Positions 50,844 to 60,400 of a stretch of DNA of 64,000 nucleotides are shown one piece after another. A program made the position numbers and the translations under genes. Below the pieces are notes generated by a model, which saw only the letters and a list, made by a program, of their open reading frames with translations, searched no databases and had not been told where the DNA came from. The DNA is from Acidovorax sp. GW101-3H11. Its GTDB lineage: Bacteria > Pseudomonadota > Gammaproteobacteria > Burkholderiales > Burkholderiaceae_C. The stretch is from assembly GCF_001633105.1 (NCBI RefSeq), contig NZ_LUKZ01000013.1:111502-175501 (forward strand), given 5' to 3'. Position 1 is the stretch's first letter. Each line of letters opens with the position of its first letter.

Positions 50844-51320
50844 ATGTTTTCAACTGCCTCCCTGCCAGCCAACCCCGACATCACCCAACGCCTTATCGAT
50901 CAGCAGTGCACCGTGCAATGGAGGGGGTTCCTGCAGGCCCTGGCGGCCGAGTTTGCTGCCGCGCTGCCGCCTGAGGACCTGCGCGCGCTGATGTTCCGGG
51001 TGGGCGCACGGTTTGCTGCCGAGCACCCCCTGCCCGCATGTGCCACCCTGGATGACCTGCAGCGCAGCATGGCGGCGGTGTGGGACCGCATCGGCTGGGG
51101 TGGCGTCCGCCTGCAGCAGGCTGCGGCGCAGCTGGACATTCACCACGACCTCTCGCCCTTGTCGGCGGCTTTCGGGCCGGGCCATGCGCCATGGTCCGGC
51201 GGCTTCCTCGAAGGGGTCTACCAGAGCTGGTTCGAACAGGCTGGCGCCGCCCAGCTTCGCGTGGCCCAGTCCGCCCCGGCGGACGCCTGGGGCTGCATCC
51301 ATTTCCAGCTGGCACGCTGA
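50844..51320 (+). CDS. bcsD: Cellulose synthase subunit BcsD
   Basis: A 158-residue protein matching BcsD (PF03500) in length (Komagataeibacter BcsD has 156) and in the FLQALAAEFAAALPPEDLRA and helical VWDRIGWGGVRLQQ segments. BcsD forms a periplasmic octameric ring that guides glucan chains. The ATG at 50844 gives the usual length. It is the first gene of the operon, before bcsP. Confidence 0.85.
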   Translation: MFSTASLPANPDITQRLIDQQCTVQWRGFLQALAAEFAAALPPEDLRALMFRVGARFAAEHPLPACATLDDLQRSMAAVWDRIGWGGVRLQQAAAQLDIHHDLSPLSAAFGPGHAPWSGGFLEGVYQSWFEQAGAAQLRVAQSAPADAWGCIHFQLAR

Positions 51321-51366
51321 GCCCTGCGGGCTCCGGTTTTCCACGTTTTGCTATTGGCGGTGACCC

Positions 51367-51972
51367 GTGAAGCAATCAGACGATATCGTGAACCTCTTCC
51401 AGCAATTTGGAGGCAAGGCCGACCCTTACCAGGAGCTGGCCCGCAAGCAGGAGCACCAACGTTCCAGTGAACGCTGGCCGTTGGTATCTGCCGTTCGGGG
51501 TGCTGTGAGCGGGGACGTGCCAGCGGTGGACCGCCGCCCCGGCGGCTTGCCAGCCTCAACTCCAGCCGCTGCGCCACAAAGCCCGGCTGCGCCAGTCGCC
51601 AGCGGGCCCGCTCCCGCAGGCTGGACGCAGCCCGCCGCGCCGAGGGCCGGTGACAGCCCCGCGCCGTTGTGGGGCGCCGCTGCGGCGCCACAACCAGCCG
51701 CCGCACCTGCCCCGCTCCCCGTTTCTGCGCCTGCGATGGCTCAGGTAGCAGCGCCCCTGGCACCTTCTGCTTCCGTTCCGGCACTCGCCGCGCGTTCTCC
51801 ACTGGCGGGGCTGGCCGGCCTGCACGCGTCTGCCGCAAGCACTCTGCGCGATGCGCCTGCTGCGCCACAAGACCCGCTGCCCACCGACCTGCCCTCGGTG
51901 TTTGCGCGCCTGACCGGAGAGCCATCACCCCGGCCCGCTGCCACCTGGCAGCCTCGCAAGGGCCAGCCATGA
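51367..51972 (+). CDS. bcsP: Cellulose biosynthesis protein BcsP (BcsR-like head, Pro/Ala-rich tail)
   Basis: A 201-residue protein starting at GTG 51367. Residues 1-45 (DIVNLFQQFGGKADPYQELA, then RWPLVSAV) resemble BcsR. Residues 45-150 are Pro/Ala-rich and disordered, and the C-terminal segment LPSVFARLTGE may be a docking motif. In betaproteobacteria BcsP works with BcsD in the cytoplasm. It overlaps bcsQ by four bases. Confidence 0.8.
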   Translation: MKQSDDIVNLFQQFGGKADPYQELARKQEHQRSSERWPLVSAVRGAVSGDVPAVDRRPGGLPASTPAAAPQSPAAPVASGPAPAGWTQPAAPRAGDSPAPLWGAAAAPQPAAAPAPLPVSAPAMAQVAAPLAPSASVPALAARSPLAGLAGLHASAASTLRDAPAAPQDPLPTDLPSVFARLTGEPSPRPAATWQPRKGQP

Positions 51973-52751
51973 AGGTGGTTGCCGTTGTTTCTGCCAAAGG
52001 CGGTGTGGGCAAAACGACCCTGACTGCGAACCTGGCCACGGCGCTGCAGCACCAGGGTGCGCCGACGGTGCTGGTGGTGGACCTGGACCCCCAGAACGCG
52101 CTGGGCCTGCATTTCGGGGCCGACCCGGGGGCCCTTGCCGGGGTTTCCCGCGCCAGCCTGTCGGGCGATAGCTGGGGTTCGGTTTGCCAGCCAAGCCCTT
52201 CAGGGGTGCATGTGCTGCCCTACGGGGTGGTGAACGAGGCCGATCGTGTGGCCTTTGAACGGCACCTGGAGGCTAACCCCGACTGGCTCGCGCAACAGTT
52301 GCTAAGCCTGGATCTGCCCTCCGATGCGCTGGTGTTCATCGACACGCCGCCGGGCCCCTCGGCCTACATGCAGCAGGCGCTCACGGCGGCCCAGGTGGTG
52401 GTGGTGGTCAACCTGCCCGATGCGGCGTCGTATGCGGCGCTGGCCCTGATGCAGCGCCTGGTGCATACCTATTGCACACCACGCCCCGACTTTGCCGGCA
52501 CCCTGCATGTGCTGAACCAGGCCGATGGCGCGCGCCAATTGTCCAAGGACATCACCCGCGTGATGCAGGACAGCCTGGGCGACCGGCTGATCGGCGTGAT
52601 CCACGAGGACCAGGCGGTGCGCGAGGCCCTGGCCTATGACCAGAGCGTGCTGGAGTACGACACCCATGGCCAGGCGGCCGACGACCTGCGCAAGTGTGCG
52701 CAGGTGCTGGCCCAGCGCCTGGGCTTGCCACTGGCGGGGGCAGCGCGATGA
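51969..52751 (+). CDS. bcsQ: ParA-like cellulose biosynthesis ATPase BcsQ
   Basis: A 260-residue MinD/ParA-type ATPase with the deviant Walker A SAKGGVGKTTLTAN (residues 9-22) and VLVVDLDPQNALGLHFG. BcsQ localises cellulose synthesis at the pole and, with BcsR-like proteins, supports the synthase complex. The four-base overlaps with bcsP and bcsA show tight coupling. Confidence 0.92.
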   Translation: MKVVAVVSAKGGVGKTTLTANLATALQHQGAPTVLVVDLDPQNALGLHFGADPGALAGVSRASLSGDSWGSVCQPSPSGVHVLPYGVVNEADRVAFERHLEANPDWLAQQLLSLDLPSDALVFIDTPPGPSAYMQQALTAAQVVVVVNLPDAASYAALALMQRLVHTYCTPRPDFAGTLHVLNQADGARQLSKDITRVMQDSLGDRLIGVIHEDQAVREALAYDQSVLEYDTHGQAADDLRKCAQVLAQRLGLPLAGAAR

Positions 52752-54943
52752 GCGTGGACCAGCGGCCCCAGGCCGACGAAGTTGCCGACGCCGATTCCCA
52801 CAGCCCGCAGGCGCATTGGCGCACGGTGGTGCATGCCATCACGGGCTGGGCGATCTGGCAACACCCCACAGCCCGTGTGGTGGCCGTGGTGTTCAGTGCG
52901 CTGCTGATGGGGCTGGTCATCAGCGTGCCGCTGGACCTGCAGGGGCAGATCCTGTTCTCCCTGGGCTCGTTTGCCGCCGCGCTGCTGTTGAGCAAGACCC
53001 CGGGGCGCCTGTCCACGCTGGCCATGATCGTGCTGTCGATCTCGGCGTCGTCGCGTTACATCTACTGGCGCTTCACCGACACCATCGGGTTTACCCACTG
53101 GATGGACGCCGCCTTCGGCTACGGGCTGGTGCTGGCCGAGCTGTATGCGTTTGCCGTGCTGCTCATCGGCTACTTCCAGACCGCCTGGCCGCTGCAGCGC
53201 CGCCCCGTGCCCATGCCGGCGGACGTGAGCACCTGGCCCAGCGTGGATGTGTTCATCCCCAGCTACAACGAGCCACTGGAAGTGGTGCGCCAGACGGTGT
53301 TCTCGGCCATGAGCCTGGACTGGCCCAAAGACCGCCTGCATGTGTATGTGCTCGACGACGGCCGCCGCACCGAATTCCGCGAGTTCTGCGAAGAGCTGGG
53401 CGTGGGCTACCTCATCCGCGACAACAACCACCACGCCAAGGCGGGCAACATCAATGCGGCGCTCAAGGTCACGCATTCCGAGTACATCGCCATCTTTGAC
53501 TGCGACCACATCCCCACGCGCTCCTTCCTGCAGGTGTGCATGGGCTGGTTCTTCAAGGACACCAATCTGGTGATGTTGCAGACGCCGCACGTCTTCTTCT
53601 CGCCCGACCCCTTCGAGCGCAACCTCGACACCTTCCACCGCATGCCCAACGAGGGCGAGCTGTTCTACGGCATCGTGCAGGACGGCAATGATCTGTGGAA
53701 CGCGTCGTTCTTCTGCGGCTCCTGCGCCATCATCCGCCGCAAGGAGCTGCTGGAAGTGGGCGGCATCGCGGTGGAGACCGTGACCGAAGACGCGCACACC
53801 GCGCTCAAGCTCAGCCGCCTGGGCTACAACACCGCTTACCTCGAAGTGCCGCAGGCTGCGGGCCTGGCCACCGAGAGCCTGTCGGGCCATGTGGGCCAGC
53901 GCATCCGCTGGGCGCGGGGCATGGCGCAGATTGCGCGCACCGACAACCCGCTGTTCGGCAAGGGGCTGCACTTTGGCCAGCGGCTGTGTTACCTCAACGC
54001 GATGCTGCATTTCTTCTATGGCCTGCCGCGCCTGGTGTTCCTGACGGCGCCGCTGGCCTACCTGTTTTTTGGTGCACATGTGTTCCAGGCCTCCGCGCTG
54101 ATGATCACGGCCTATGCCCTGCCGCATCTGGCCCATGCCAGCGTGACCAACTCGCGCATCCAGGGGCGCTTTCGCCATTCGTTCTGGAACGAGGTGTACG
54201 AGTCGGTGCTGGCCTGGTACATCATGCGGCCCGTGCTGGTGGCCGCGATCAACCCCAAGCTGGGCAAGTTCAACGTCACGGCCAAGGGGGGGGTGATCGA
54301 AAAAGCCTACTTCGACTGGACCATTGCCCGCCCCTACGTGGTGCTGCTGCTGATCAATCTGGTCGGCATGGCGGTCGGGGTCTGGAAGCTGTTCTCGTCG
54401 GCCGGGGACGAAACCACCACGCTGGTCATCAACATGGTGTGGACCGTCTACAACATCATCTTGCTGGGCGCGAGTGTGGCCGTGGCCAGTGAGACGCGCC
54501 AGATCCGGGGCACGCCGCGCGTGGCGGCCAGCCTGCCGGCCGTGATCCGTTTCGAGAACGGCCGCACCCTGGTGTGCAAGACCGAAGACTTCTCGCAGCA
54601 TGGCCTGGGGCTTGCGGTGCCGCCCGATGTCGATATCCCCATGGGCAGCCGCCTGGCGGTGTCGCTGTTCCGTTCGGACGAAGAAGGCGTTTTCCCGGCC
54701 ATCGTCACGTTCAGCGGCAAGGGGCGCCTGGGGGTGAAATTCGACAACCTCAGCCTGCACCAGCAGGCCGAGCTGGCCTCGCTCACTTTTGCGCGCGCCG
54801 ACGCCTGGATCGCCACCTGGGGCACGGGCCAGCGCGACAAGCCGCTGCGTTCGCTCAAGAGCGTGATCGTGATCGGGCTGCGTGGCATGGGGCAGCTGAC
54901 CGCCACGGCCTTCAAGTCCCTCAAGCCCCTCAAGTCCCGTTAG
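52748..54943 (+). CDS. bcsA: Cellulose synthase catalytic subunit BcsA
   Basis: A 731-residue inner-membrane glycosyltransferase (GT2) with UDP-glucose as donor. Catalytic motifs are intact: D203-D204 (VLDDGRR), D251-C-D253 (FDCDHIP), T346-E-D348 (TEDA) and Q384-RIRW388. The PilZ domain near the C terminus has R587-xxx-R591 (RGTPR) and D614-x-S-x-x-G, so c-di-GMP activation is predicted. Transmembrane helices flank the GT domain. The start overlaps bcsQ by four bases. Confidence 0.96.
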   Translation: MSVDQRPQADEVADADSHSPQAHWRTVVHAITGWAIWQHPTARVVAVVFSALLMGLVISVPLDLQGQILFSLGSFAAALLLSKTPGRLSTLAMIVLSISASSRYIYWRFTDTIGFTHWMDAAFGYGLVLAELYAFAVLLIGYFQTAWPLQRRPVPMPADVSTWPSVDVFIPSYNEPLEVVRQTVFSAMSLDWPKDRLHVYVLDDGRRTEFREFCEELGVGYLIRDNNHHAKAGNINAALKVTHSEYIAIFDCDHIPTRSFLQVCMGWFFKDTNLVMLQTPHVFFSPDPFERNLDTFHRMPNEGELFYGIVQDGNDLWNASFFCGSCAIIRRKELLEVGGIAVETVTEDAHTALKLSRLGYNTAYLEVPQAAGLATESLSGHVGQRIRWARGMAQIARTDNPLFGKGLHFGQRLCYLNAMLHFFYGLPRLVFLTAPLAYLFFGAHVFQASALMITAYALPHLAHASVTNSRIQGRFRHSFWNEVYESVLAWYIMRPVLVAAINPKLGKFNVTAKGGVIEKAYFDWTIARPYVVLLLINLVGMAVGVWKLFSSAGDETTTLVINMVWTVYNIILLGASVAVASETRQIRGTPRVAASLPAVIRFENGRTLVCKTEDFSQHGLGLAVPPDVDIPMGSRLAVSLFRSDEEGVFPAIVTFSGKGRLGVKFDNLSLHQQAELASLTFARADAWIATWGTGQRDKPLRSLKSVIVIGLRGMGQLTATAFKSLKPLKSR

Positions 54944-54997
54944 CGCGTGCACAACACGCCCTCAGCCTTTCCTGTTTTCCAAGATTTCTCCCTCACC

Positions 54998-57322
54998 ATG
55001 ATCTCCACACGACATCCGACAGCGCGGCTGCCACGCCAGCGCATGCTGCCTGCCATGCTGGCCCTGGTGCTGGCGGGGGCTGCAGCGCCCGTTTCGCAGC
55101 TGGCAGCCGCCCCTGCACCGCTGGCCGCACCGGCCCCTGTGGCCGTGCCGCCTGCCGAGTCTGGGGTGCGTGTGCACCGCGCCAGCCTCAAGGAGCTGGG
55201 CGCGCTGTTCCCGCTGCAGCTGCGGGGTGTGGATGGCACCAGTGGCGTGGCTTTCAGCGTGCGCAACGACGAGGTGGTGGTTGGTGCCAAGCTCAAGCTC
55301 AATTACTCGTATTCGCCTGCGTTGCTCACCAACCTGTCGCACATCAAGGTGCTGGTGAACGAGCAGGTGGCTGCCACGATTCCCGTGACCACCCAGCAGG
55401 CCGGTGAGAACCTGCAGCGCGAGATCACCATCCCGCCGCGCCTCATCACCGAGTTCAACCGGCTGAACCTGCAGCTCATCGGCCACTACACCATGGAGTG
55501 TGAAGACCCGCTGCACTCCAGCCTGTGGGCCAACATCGGCAACGACAGCGTGCTGGAGCTGACGGTGGCCCCGGTGGCGCAGACCAACGACCTGGCGCTG
55601 CTGCCCCAGCCCTTCTTCGATCGCCGGGACGTGCGGCCGCTGGAACTCCCCATCGTGTTCAATGCCGCGCCCAATGCAGGCACCCTGCAGGCGGCGGGCA
55701 CGATGTCGTCGTGGTTTGGCGCGCTGGCAGGTTTCCGTGGCGCGAAGTTCCCCTCCCTCATCGGCGAGCTGCCTGCGCGTGGCAACGCCGTGGTGATGGT
55801 GGCTGGCCGGGCGCAGGCACCCGCAGGCCTGGCGCTGCCCGAAATCTCCGGCCCCACCGTGGCCGTGGTCAGCCATCCGACCGACCGCAACGGCAAGCTG
55901 CTGCTGGTCATGGGGCGCGACGATGCCGAGCTGGTCGTGGCGGCCAAGGCGCTGGCGATTGGCTCCTCGGCCCTGTCCGGCCCGCTCGCGCGCATCACCG
56001 AGGTCACCGAACTCAAGCCCCGCAAGCCCTACGATGCCCCCCACTGGCTGGCCAGCGATCGGCCCGTGAAGTTTGGCGAACTGGCCGAGGCCCAGGCGCT
56101 CAATGTGTCCGGCTACTCGCCCGACCTGATCCGCGTGAACTTCTTCCTGCCGCCCGACCTGTTTGGCTGGCGCCAGAAGGGTATTCCGGTGGACCTGCGC
56201 TACCGCTACACGCCGCGCCCCAACGCTGACAAGTCCACGCTCAACATCAACGTGAACCAGCAGTTCCTGCGCTCGCTGCCCCTGCGGGCCGTGAACCATG
56301 AAGAGCAGGGCACGCTCGACCGCTGGTTCACCAAGGTGATGCCCACAGGCGAAACGGTGCCCGAGCGCGAGAAGCTCCACATCCCGCTGTTCAAGCTGCC
56401 TGCCCAGTCGCAGCTGCAGATGCACTACTACTACGACGTGGTCAAGCAGGGCGCTTGCAAGGACGTGCCGCTGGACAACGTGCGGGGCTCGGTGGAGGCC
56501 GACTCCACCATCGACATCTCCGGCTTCCCGCACTTCATCGCCATGCCGGACCTGGCCGCGTTCGGCAACGCCGGGTTTCCGTTCACGCGCATGGCCGACC
56601 TGTCGGAGTCGGCCGTGGTCATGCCCGACAAGGCGGGTGTGCAGGAGCTGGGCACCTACCTCGGGCTCATGGGGCTCATGGGCCGCGTCACGGGATTCCC
56701 GGCATTGGGCGTGACGGTGGCGCAGGCCCAGCAGGTCGAGCGCCTGGGTGACAAGGACCTGCTGGTCATTTCCTCGGGCGGTGGCAACCAGCCCCTGCTC
56801 AAGCAGTGGGCCAGCGCCATTCCGGCGGCATTGCAGGGCGATGCCAAGAGCTTCCAGCTGGCAGACCTGGCCCAGCGCGTGCTGCGCTGGTGGGGCTTCG
56901 AAGACGAATCCGGCACCCGCGCGCACCGCAGCCAGGTGGCGTTTTCCAGCAGCAGCACCGACGCGTTCATTGCGGGGTTTGAATCGCCCCTGCGCACGGG
57001 GCGCAGCGTGGTGCTGGTGGCCAGCAACCAGCCTGCGGGCCTGGCCCAGGTGATGGACGCGCTGCTGGATGCCGACGCGGTCACCAAGGTGCAGGGCAGC
57101 ACCACGGTGATCCGGGGCAAACAGGTGGACAGCCTGGTGGCCGAGAAAAACTACCATGTGGGCCAACTGGGGCCACTGCTGTACGCGCAGTGGTACCTGT
57201 CGCGCAATCCGCTGCTGCTGATCCTGCTCGGGGTCTCGGCGGCGGTGCTGGTGGCCATCATCATGTACCTGTCGCTGCGGGCCCGCGCTCGCGCCCGGCT
57301 GAAGCAGCAAAAGAAGGGCTGA
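54998..57322 (+). CDS. bcsB: Cellulose synthase regulatory/periplasmic subunit BcsB
   Basis: A 774-residue periplasmic protein anchored by a single C-terminal helix (LLLILLGVSAAVLVAIIMYL). A signal peptide (RQRMLPAMLALVLAGAAAPV) is followed by the carbohydrate-binding/ferredoxin-like repeats of BcsB (VHRASLKELGALFPLQLRGV, GHYTMECEDPLHSSLWANIG). It pairs with BcsA to guide the glucan. A GTG at 54947 would give a longer start; 54998 fits the signal peptide. Confidence 0.93.
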   Translation: MISTRHPTARLPRQRMLPAMLALVLAGAAAPVSQLAAAPAPLAAPAPVAVPPAESGVRVHRASLKELGALFPLQLRGVDGTSGVAFSVRNDEVVVGAKLKLNYSYSPALLTNLSHIKVLVNEQVAATIPVTTQQAGENLQREITIPPRLITEFNRLNLQLIGHYTMECEDPLHSSLWANIGNDSVLELTVAPVAQTNDLALLPQPFFDRRDVRPLELPIVFNAAPNAGTLQAAGTMSSWFGALAGFRGAKFPSLIGELPARGNAVVMVAGRAQAPAGLALPEISGPTVAVVSHPTDRNGKLLLVMGRDDAELVVAAKALAIGSSALSGPLARITEVTELKPRKPYDAPHWLASDRPVKFGELAEAQALNVSGYSPDLIRVNFFLPPDLFGWRQKGIPVDLRYRYTPRPNADKSTLNINVNQQFLRSLPLRAVNHEEQGTLDRWFTKVMPTGETVPEREKLHIPLFKLPAQSQLQMHYYYDVVKQGACKDVPLDNVRGSVEADSTIDISGFPHFIAMPDLAAFGNAGFPFTRMADLSESAVVMPDKAGVQELGTYLGLMGLMGRVTGFPALGVTVAQAQQVERLGDKDLLVISSGGGNQPLLKQWASAIPAALQGDAKSFQLADLAQRVLRWWGFEDESGTRAHRSQVAFSSSSTDAFIAGFESPLRTGRSVVLVASNQPAGLAQVMDALLDADAVTKVQGSTTVIRGKQVDSLVAEKNYHVGQLGPLLYAQWYLSRNPLLLILLGVSAAVLVAIIMYLSLRARARARLKQQKKG

Positions 57323-57410
57323 GGCCGCACGCGGCAGGCTCAGCCGATTCGGAATCACGCAACACCCTCCCGGCCCTGGCGGCCGGGAGACTCGCAGGGA
57401 GAAGGTAGGC

Positions 57411-60400
57411 ATGTCCTCCAAACGTCGTCGTCACCACCACACACTCGCCATGGGCCTGCTGGCCTCGCTGATGGCACCCGCTGCCGCCTGGGCCCAGACC
57501 GGGGCCGAGCAGACCCTGCTGGACCAGGGGCAGTATTGGCAGGAGCGCGGCGACACCGAACGCGCCGGTGAGGCCTGGCAGAAGCTGCTGCGCCTGAACC
57601 CGCAGAACGCCCAGGCGCTGTATGGCATGGCGCTGGTCGAACTGAACGCCCAGCGCCCCGAAGGCGCACAGCGCTACCTGACGCAGCTGCAGGCGGCGCA
57701 CCCGCGCAGCCCGCTGGTGAGTCGCTTGCAGGAATCCATCCGGACCGGGCGCAGCGCGCCCCAGATCGAGACCGCACGCCAGCAGGCCCGCAGCGGCCAG
57801 GCCAGCCAGGCGCTGAGCACCTACCAGGCCGCGCTGGGCGAGCGCCCCCCCACCGGGCCGCTGGCGCTGGAGTACTACCAGACCCTGGGCGCTACGGCCG
57901 GTGGCTGGGACGAAGCCCGCCGGGGCCTCAGCCGCCTGGCGCAGGAATCCCCCGAAGACCCGCAGATCGCGCTGGCCCTGGCCCAGCACCTGACCTACCG
58001 CGAATCCACCCGCCGCGATGGCATCGCGCAGCTGGCACGCCTGGCGGGCCGCCCCGATGTGGGCAAGGCTGCCACCGAGAGCTGGCGCAAGGCGCTGGCC
58101 TGGACGGGCAACCGCTCGGCCGACATCCCGCTGTACCAGGAGTTCCTGCGCGCAAACCCCGGCGACACCGCCGTGCAGACACGCCTGGCCCAGGCCCAGA
58201 ACCTGCAAAAGCAGAGCCAGGTGGCCAGCCGCCCTGTGGCGACAGACCCGCTGCGCCTGCGCACCACGGCCGGGTTCCAGGCGCTGGAGGATGGCGAGCT
58301 GGATGCGGCAGAAGCCGCCTTCCTGCAGGTGCTCGAAGCCCGCCCCAGCGATGGCGATGCCCTGGGCGGCCTGGGCATCCTGCGGCTGCGCCAGGAGCGG
58401 TTTGCCGACGCCCGGGGGCTGCTGGAGCGCGCCTCGCGCGCCGGCTCGGCCGCACGCTGGAAGCAGGCGCTGGACAGTGCCACCTACTGGAGCCTGGTCG
58501 AACAGGCCACCAGCGAACGCGAGCGCGGCGACACCGCTGCCGCGCGCCGCACGCTGGAGCAGGCTGTGCGCATCAACCCCACCGAAGTGACGGCCGAAAC
58601 CGACCTGGCCGACCTGCTGGTGGAAGCAGGCCAGTACGACGCGGCCGAGGCTGCTTACCGCCGGGTGCTCGCGCGGCAGGCCGACAACCCCGACGCCGTG
58701 CGCGGCCTGGTGGGCGTGCTGGCCCAGAACAACAAGGCCGCCGAGGCGCTGGCTCTGGTCGAGAAGCTCTCGCCCTCGCAGCAGGAAAAGGTCGGTGCCC
58801 TGGGGCGGCTGCGCGCTGCGCAGGCCCTGGGCCAGGCCCGGGCGGCCACGGAGCGTGGCGACATGGCCGCCGCGCGTGCGGCGCTGGAAGACGCGCTGCT
58901 GAACGACCCGGCCAGCCCCTGGGTGCGCCTGGACCTTGCCCGCCTGTACCTGCGCCTGGGCGCCGTGGCCGAGGCCCGGGGCGTGATGGACGGCTTGCTG
59001 CTGTCCAACCCCAACATGCCCGAGGCGCTGTATGCCGGTGCGCTGCTCGCCTCCGAAGCCAGCGACTGGCCGGGAGCGCTGGCGCTGCTCGACCGCATTC
59101 CCGAAAAACACCGCACGCGCGACATCGCTGCGCTGCAAAAGCGGGTCTGGGTGCATGTGCAGGCGGCTGCCGCATCGGCGCTGTCGGCCGAGGGTCGGCA
59201 GTCCGAAGCGCTGGCCACCCTGGCCCAGGCCGAATCCTTTGCCACGCAAGACACCGAGCTGCTGGGTGCGCTGGCCCTGGCCTACGCCGATGCAGGTGAT
59301 CCCCAGCGTGCGCTGGGCATGGTGCGCCAGGTGCTGGCGCGCACGCCCCGCCCCGATGTGGGGCTGCGCTTGCAGTACGCCGCCACGCTGCTCAAGACGC
59401 AGCAGGACGTGGAGCTGTCAGGCATCCTGCGCCAACTGCAGAACGCCCCCATGAGCGAGCGCGAGCGCCGCAGTTTCGCCGACATCCGCCGCGCTTACAT
59501 CGTGCGCCAGGCCGATGGCCTGCGCGAGGCGGGCGATCTGGTGGCCGCGTATGACACCCTCGCCCCGCTGCTGGCCGAGCAGGCCGACGAGCCCCTGGCC
59601 ATGGCGGCCCTGGCCCGCATGTATGCGGCCAACAACGACTACGCGCCCGCCCAGGCGCTGTACGCGCGGCTGCTGGAGCGCTCGCCCACCGACGTGCCCC
59701 TGCTGCTGCAGACAGCGGCCATGGCCACAGGGGCCAAGGACTATGCCTATGCCGAGTCGCTGCTGTCCGTGGCGTTGGCACGCGCACCGCGCGACCCCGA
59801 GGTGCTGACGGCAGCCGGGCGCCTTTACCGCGCCCAGGGCAAGAACACCAAGGCCACCGAATTCTTCACCGCCGCCGTGGCCGCCGAAAACGCCCAGCGC
59901 GACGCCGTGTTGGCCGCCAGCGGCGTGGCAGCCGGGCCCGGGCGCTCGGGCAACCCCTTTGCCCAGCGTGCCGGGCTGCAGCCTCAGCGCGCGGGTGGCG
60001 GGCTGGCCGTGCCGGGCGCTGCCGCCGTGGCGCGCTCCCCCGTGGGCTACACGCCCATGCAGTACGCGCCGCAGCCCGTGGCGCGCAGCAATGCACCGGC
60101 GGGGCTCTACATCCCCGATCCGGCCGGGGCCAGCCGGTTTGCCCAGGCGCTGCCCCTGCCTTTGCAGGCCCCCCCCATGACCCCGGCGAGCTACTACCCG
60201 GAAGCCGCCAGCCCGGCCGTGGGCGCAGCCGCAGTGCCATTGCCTGCTGCCAACGGCCAGCGCAGCGCCGGGACGGTTTCCCGGGCGGCCCCCCAGCCCA
60301 CCGGGCGCGTGGTGCCTGCGTCGCCAGCCCCGTTGGCGGCTGCGCCGGTGGCGCCCATGGTGCCTATGGCGCCCATGGCACCTGCCGCCTCTGCAGGCTA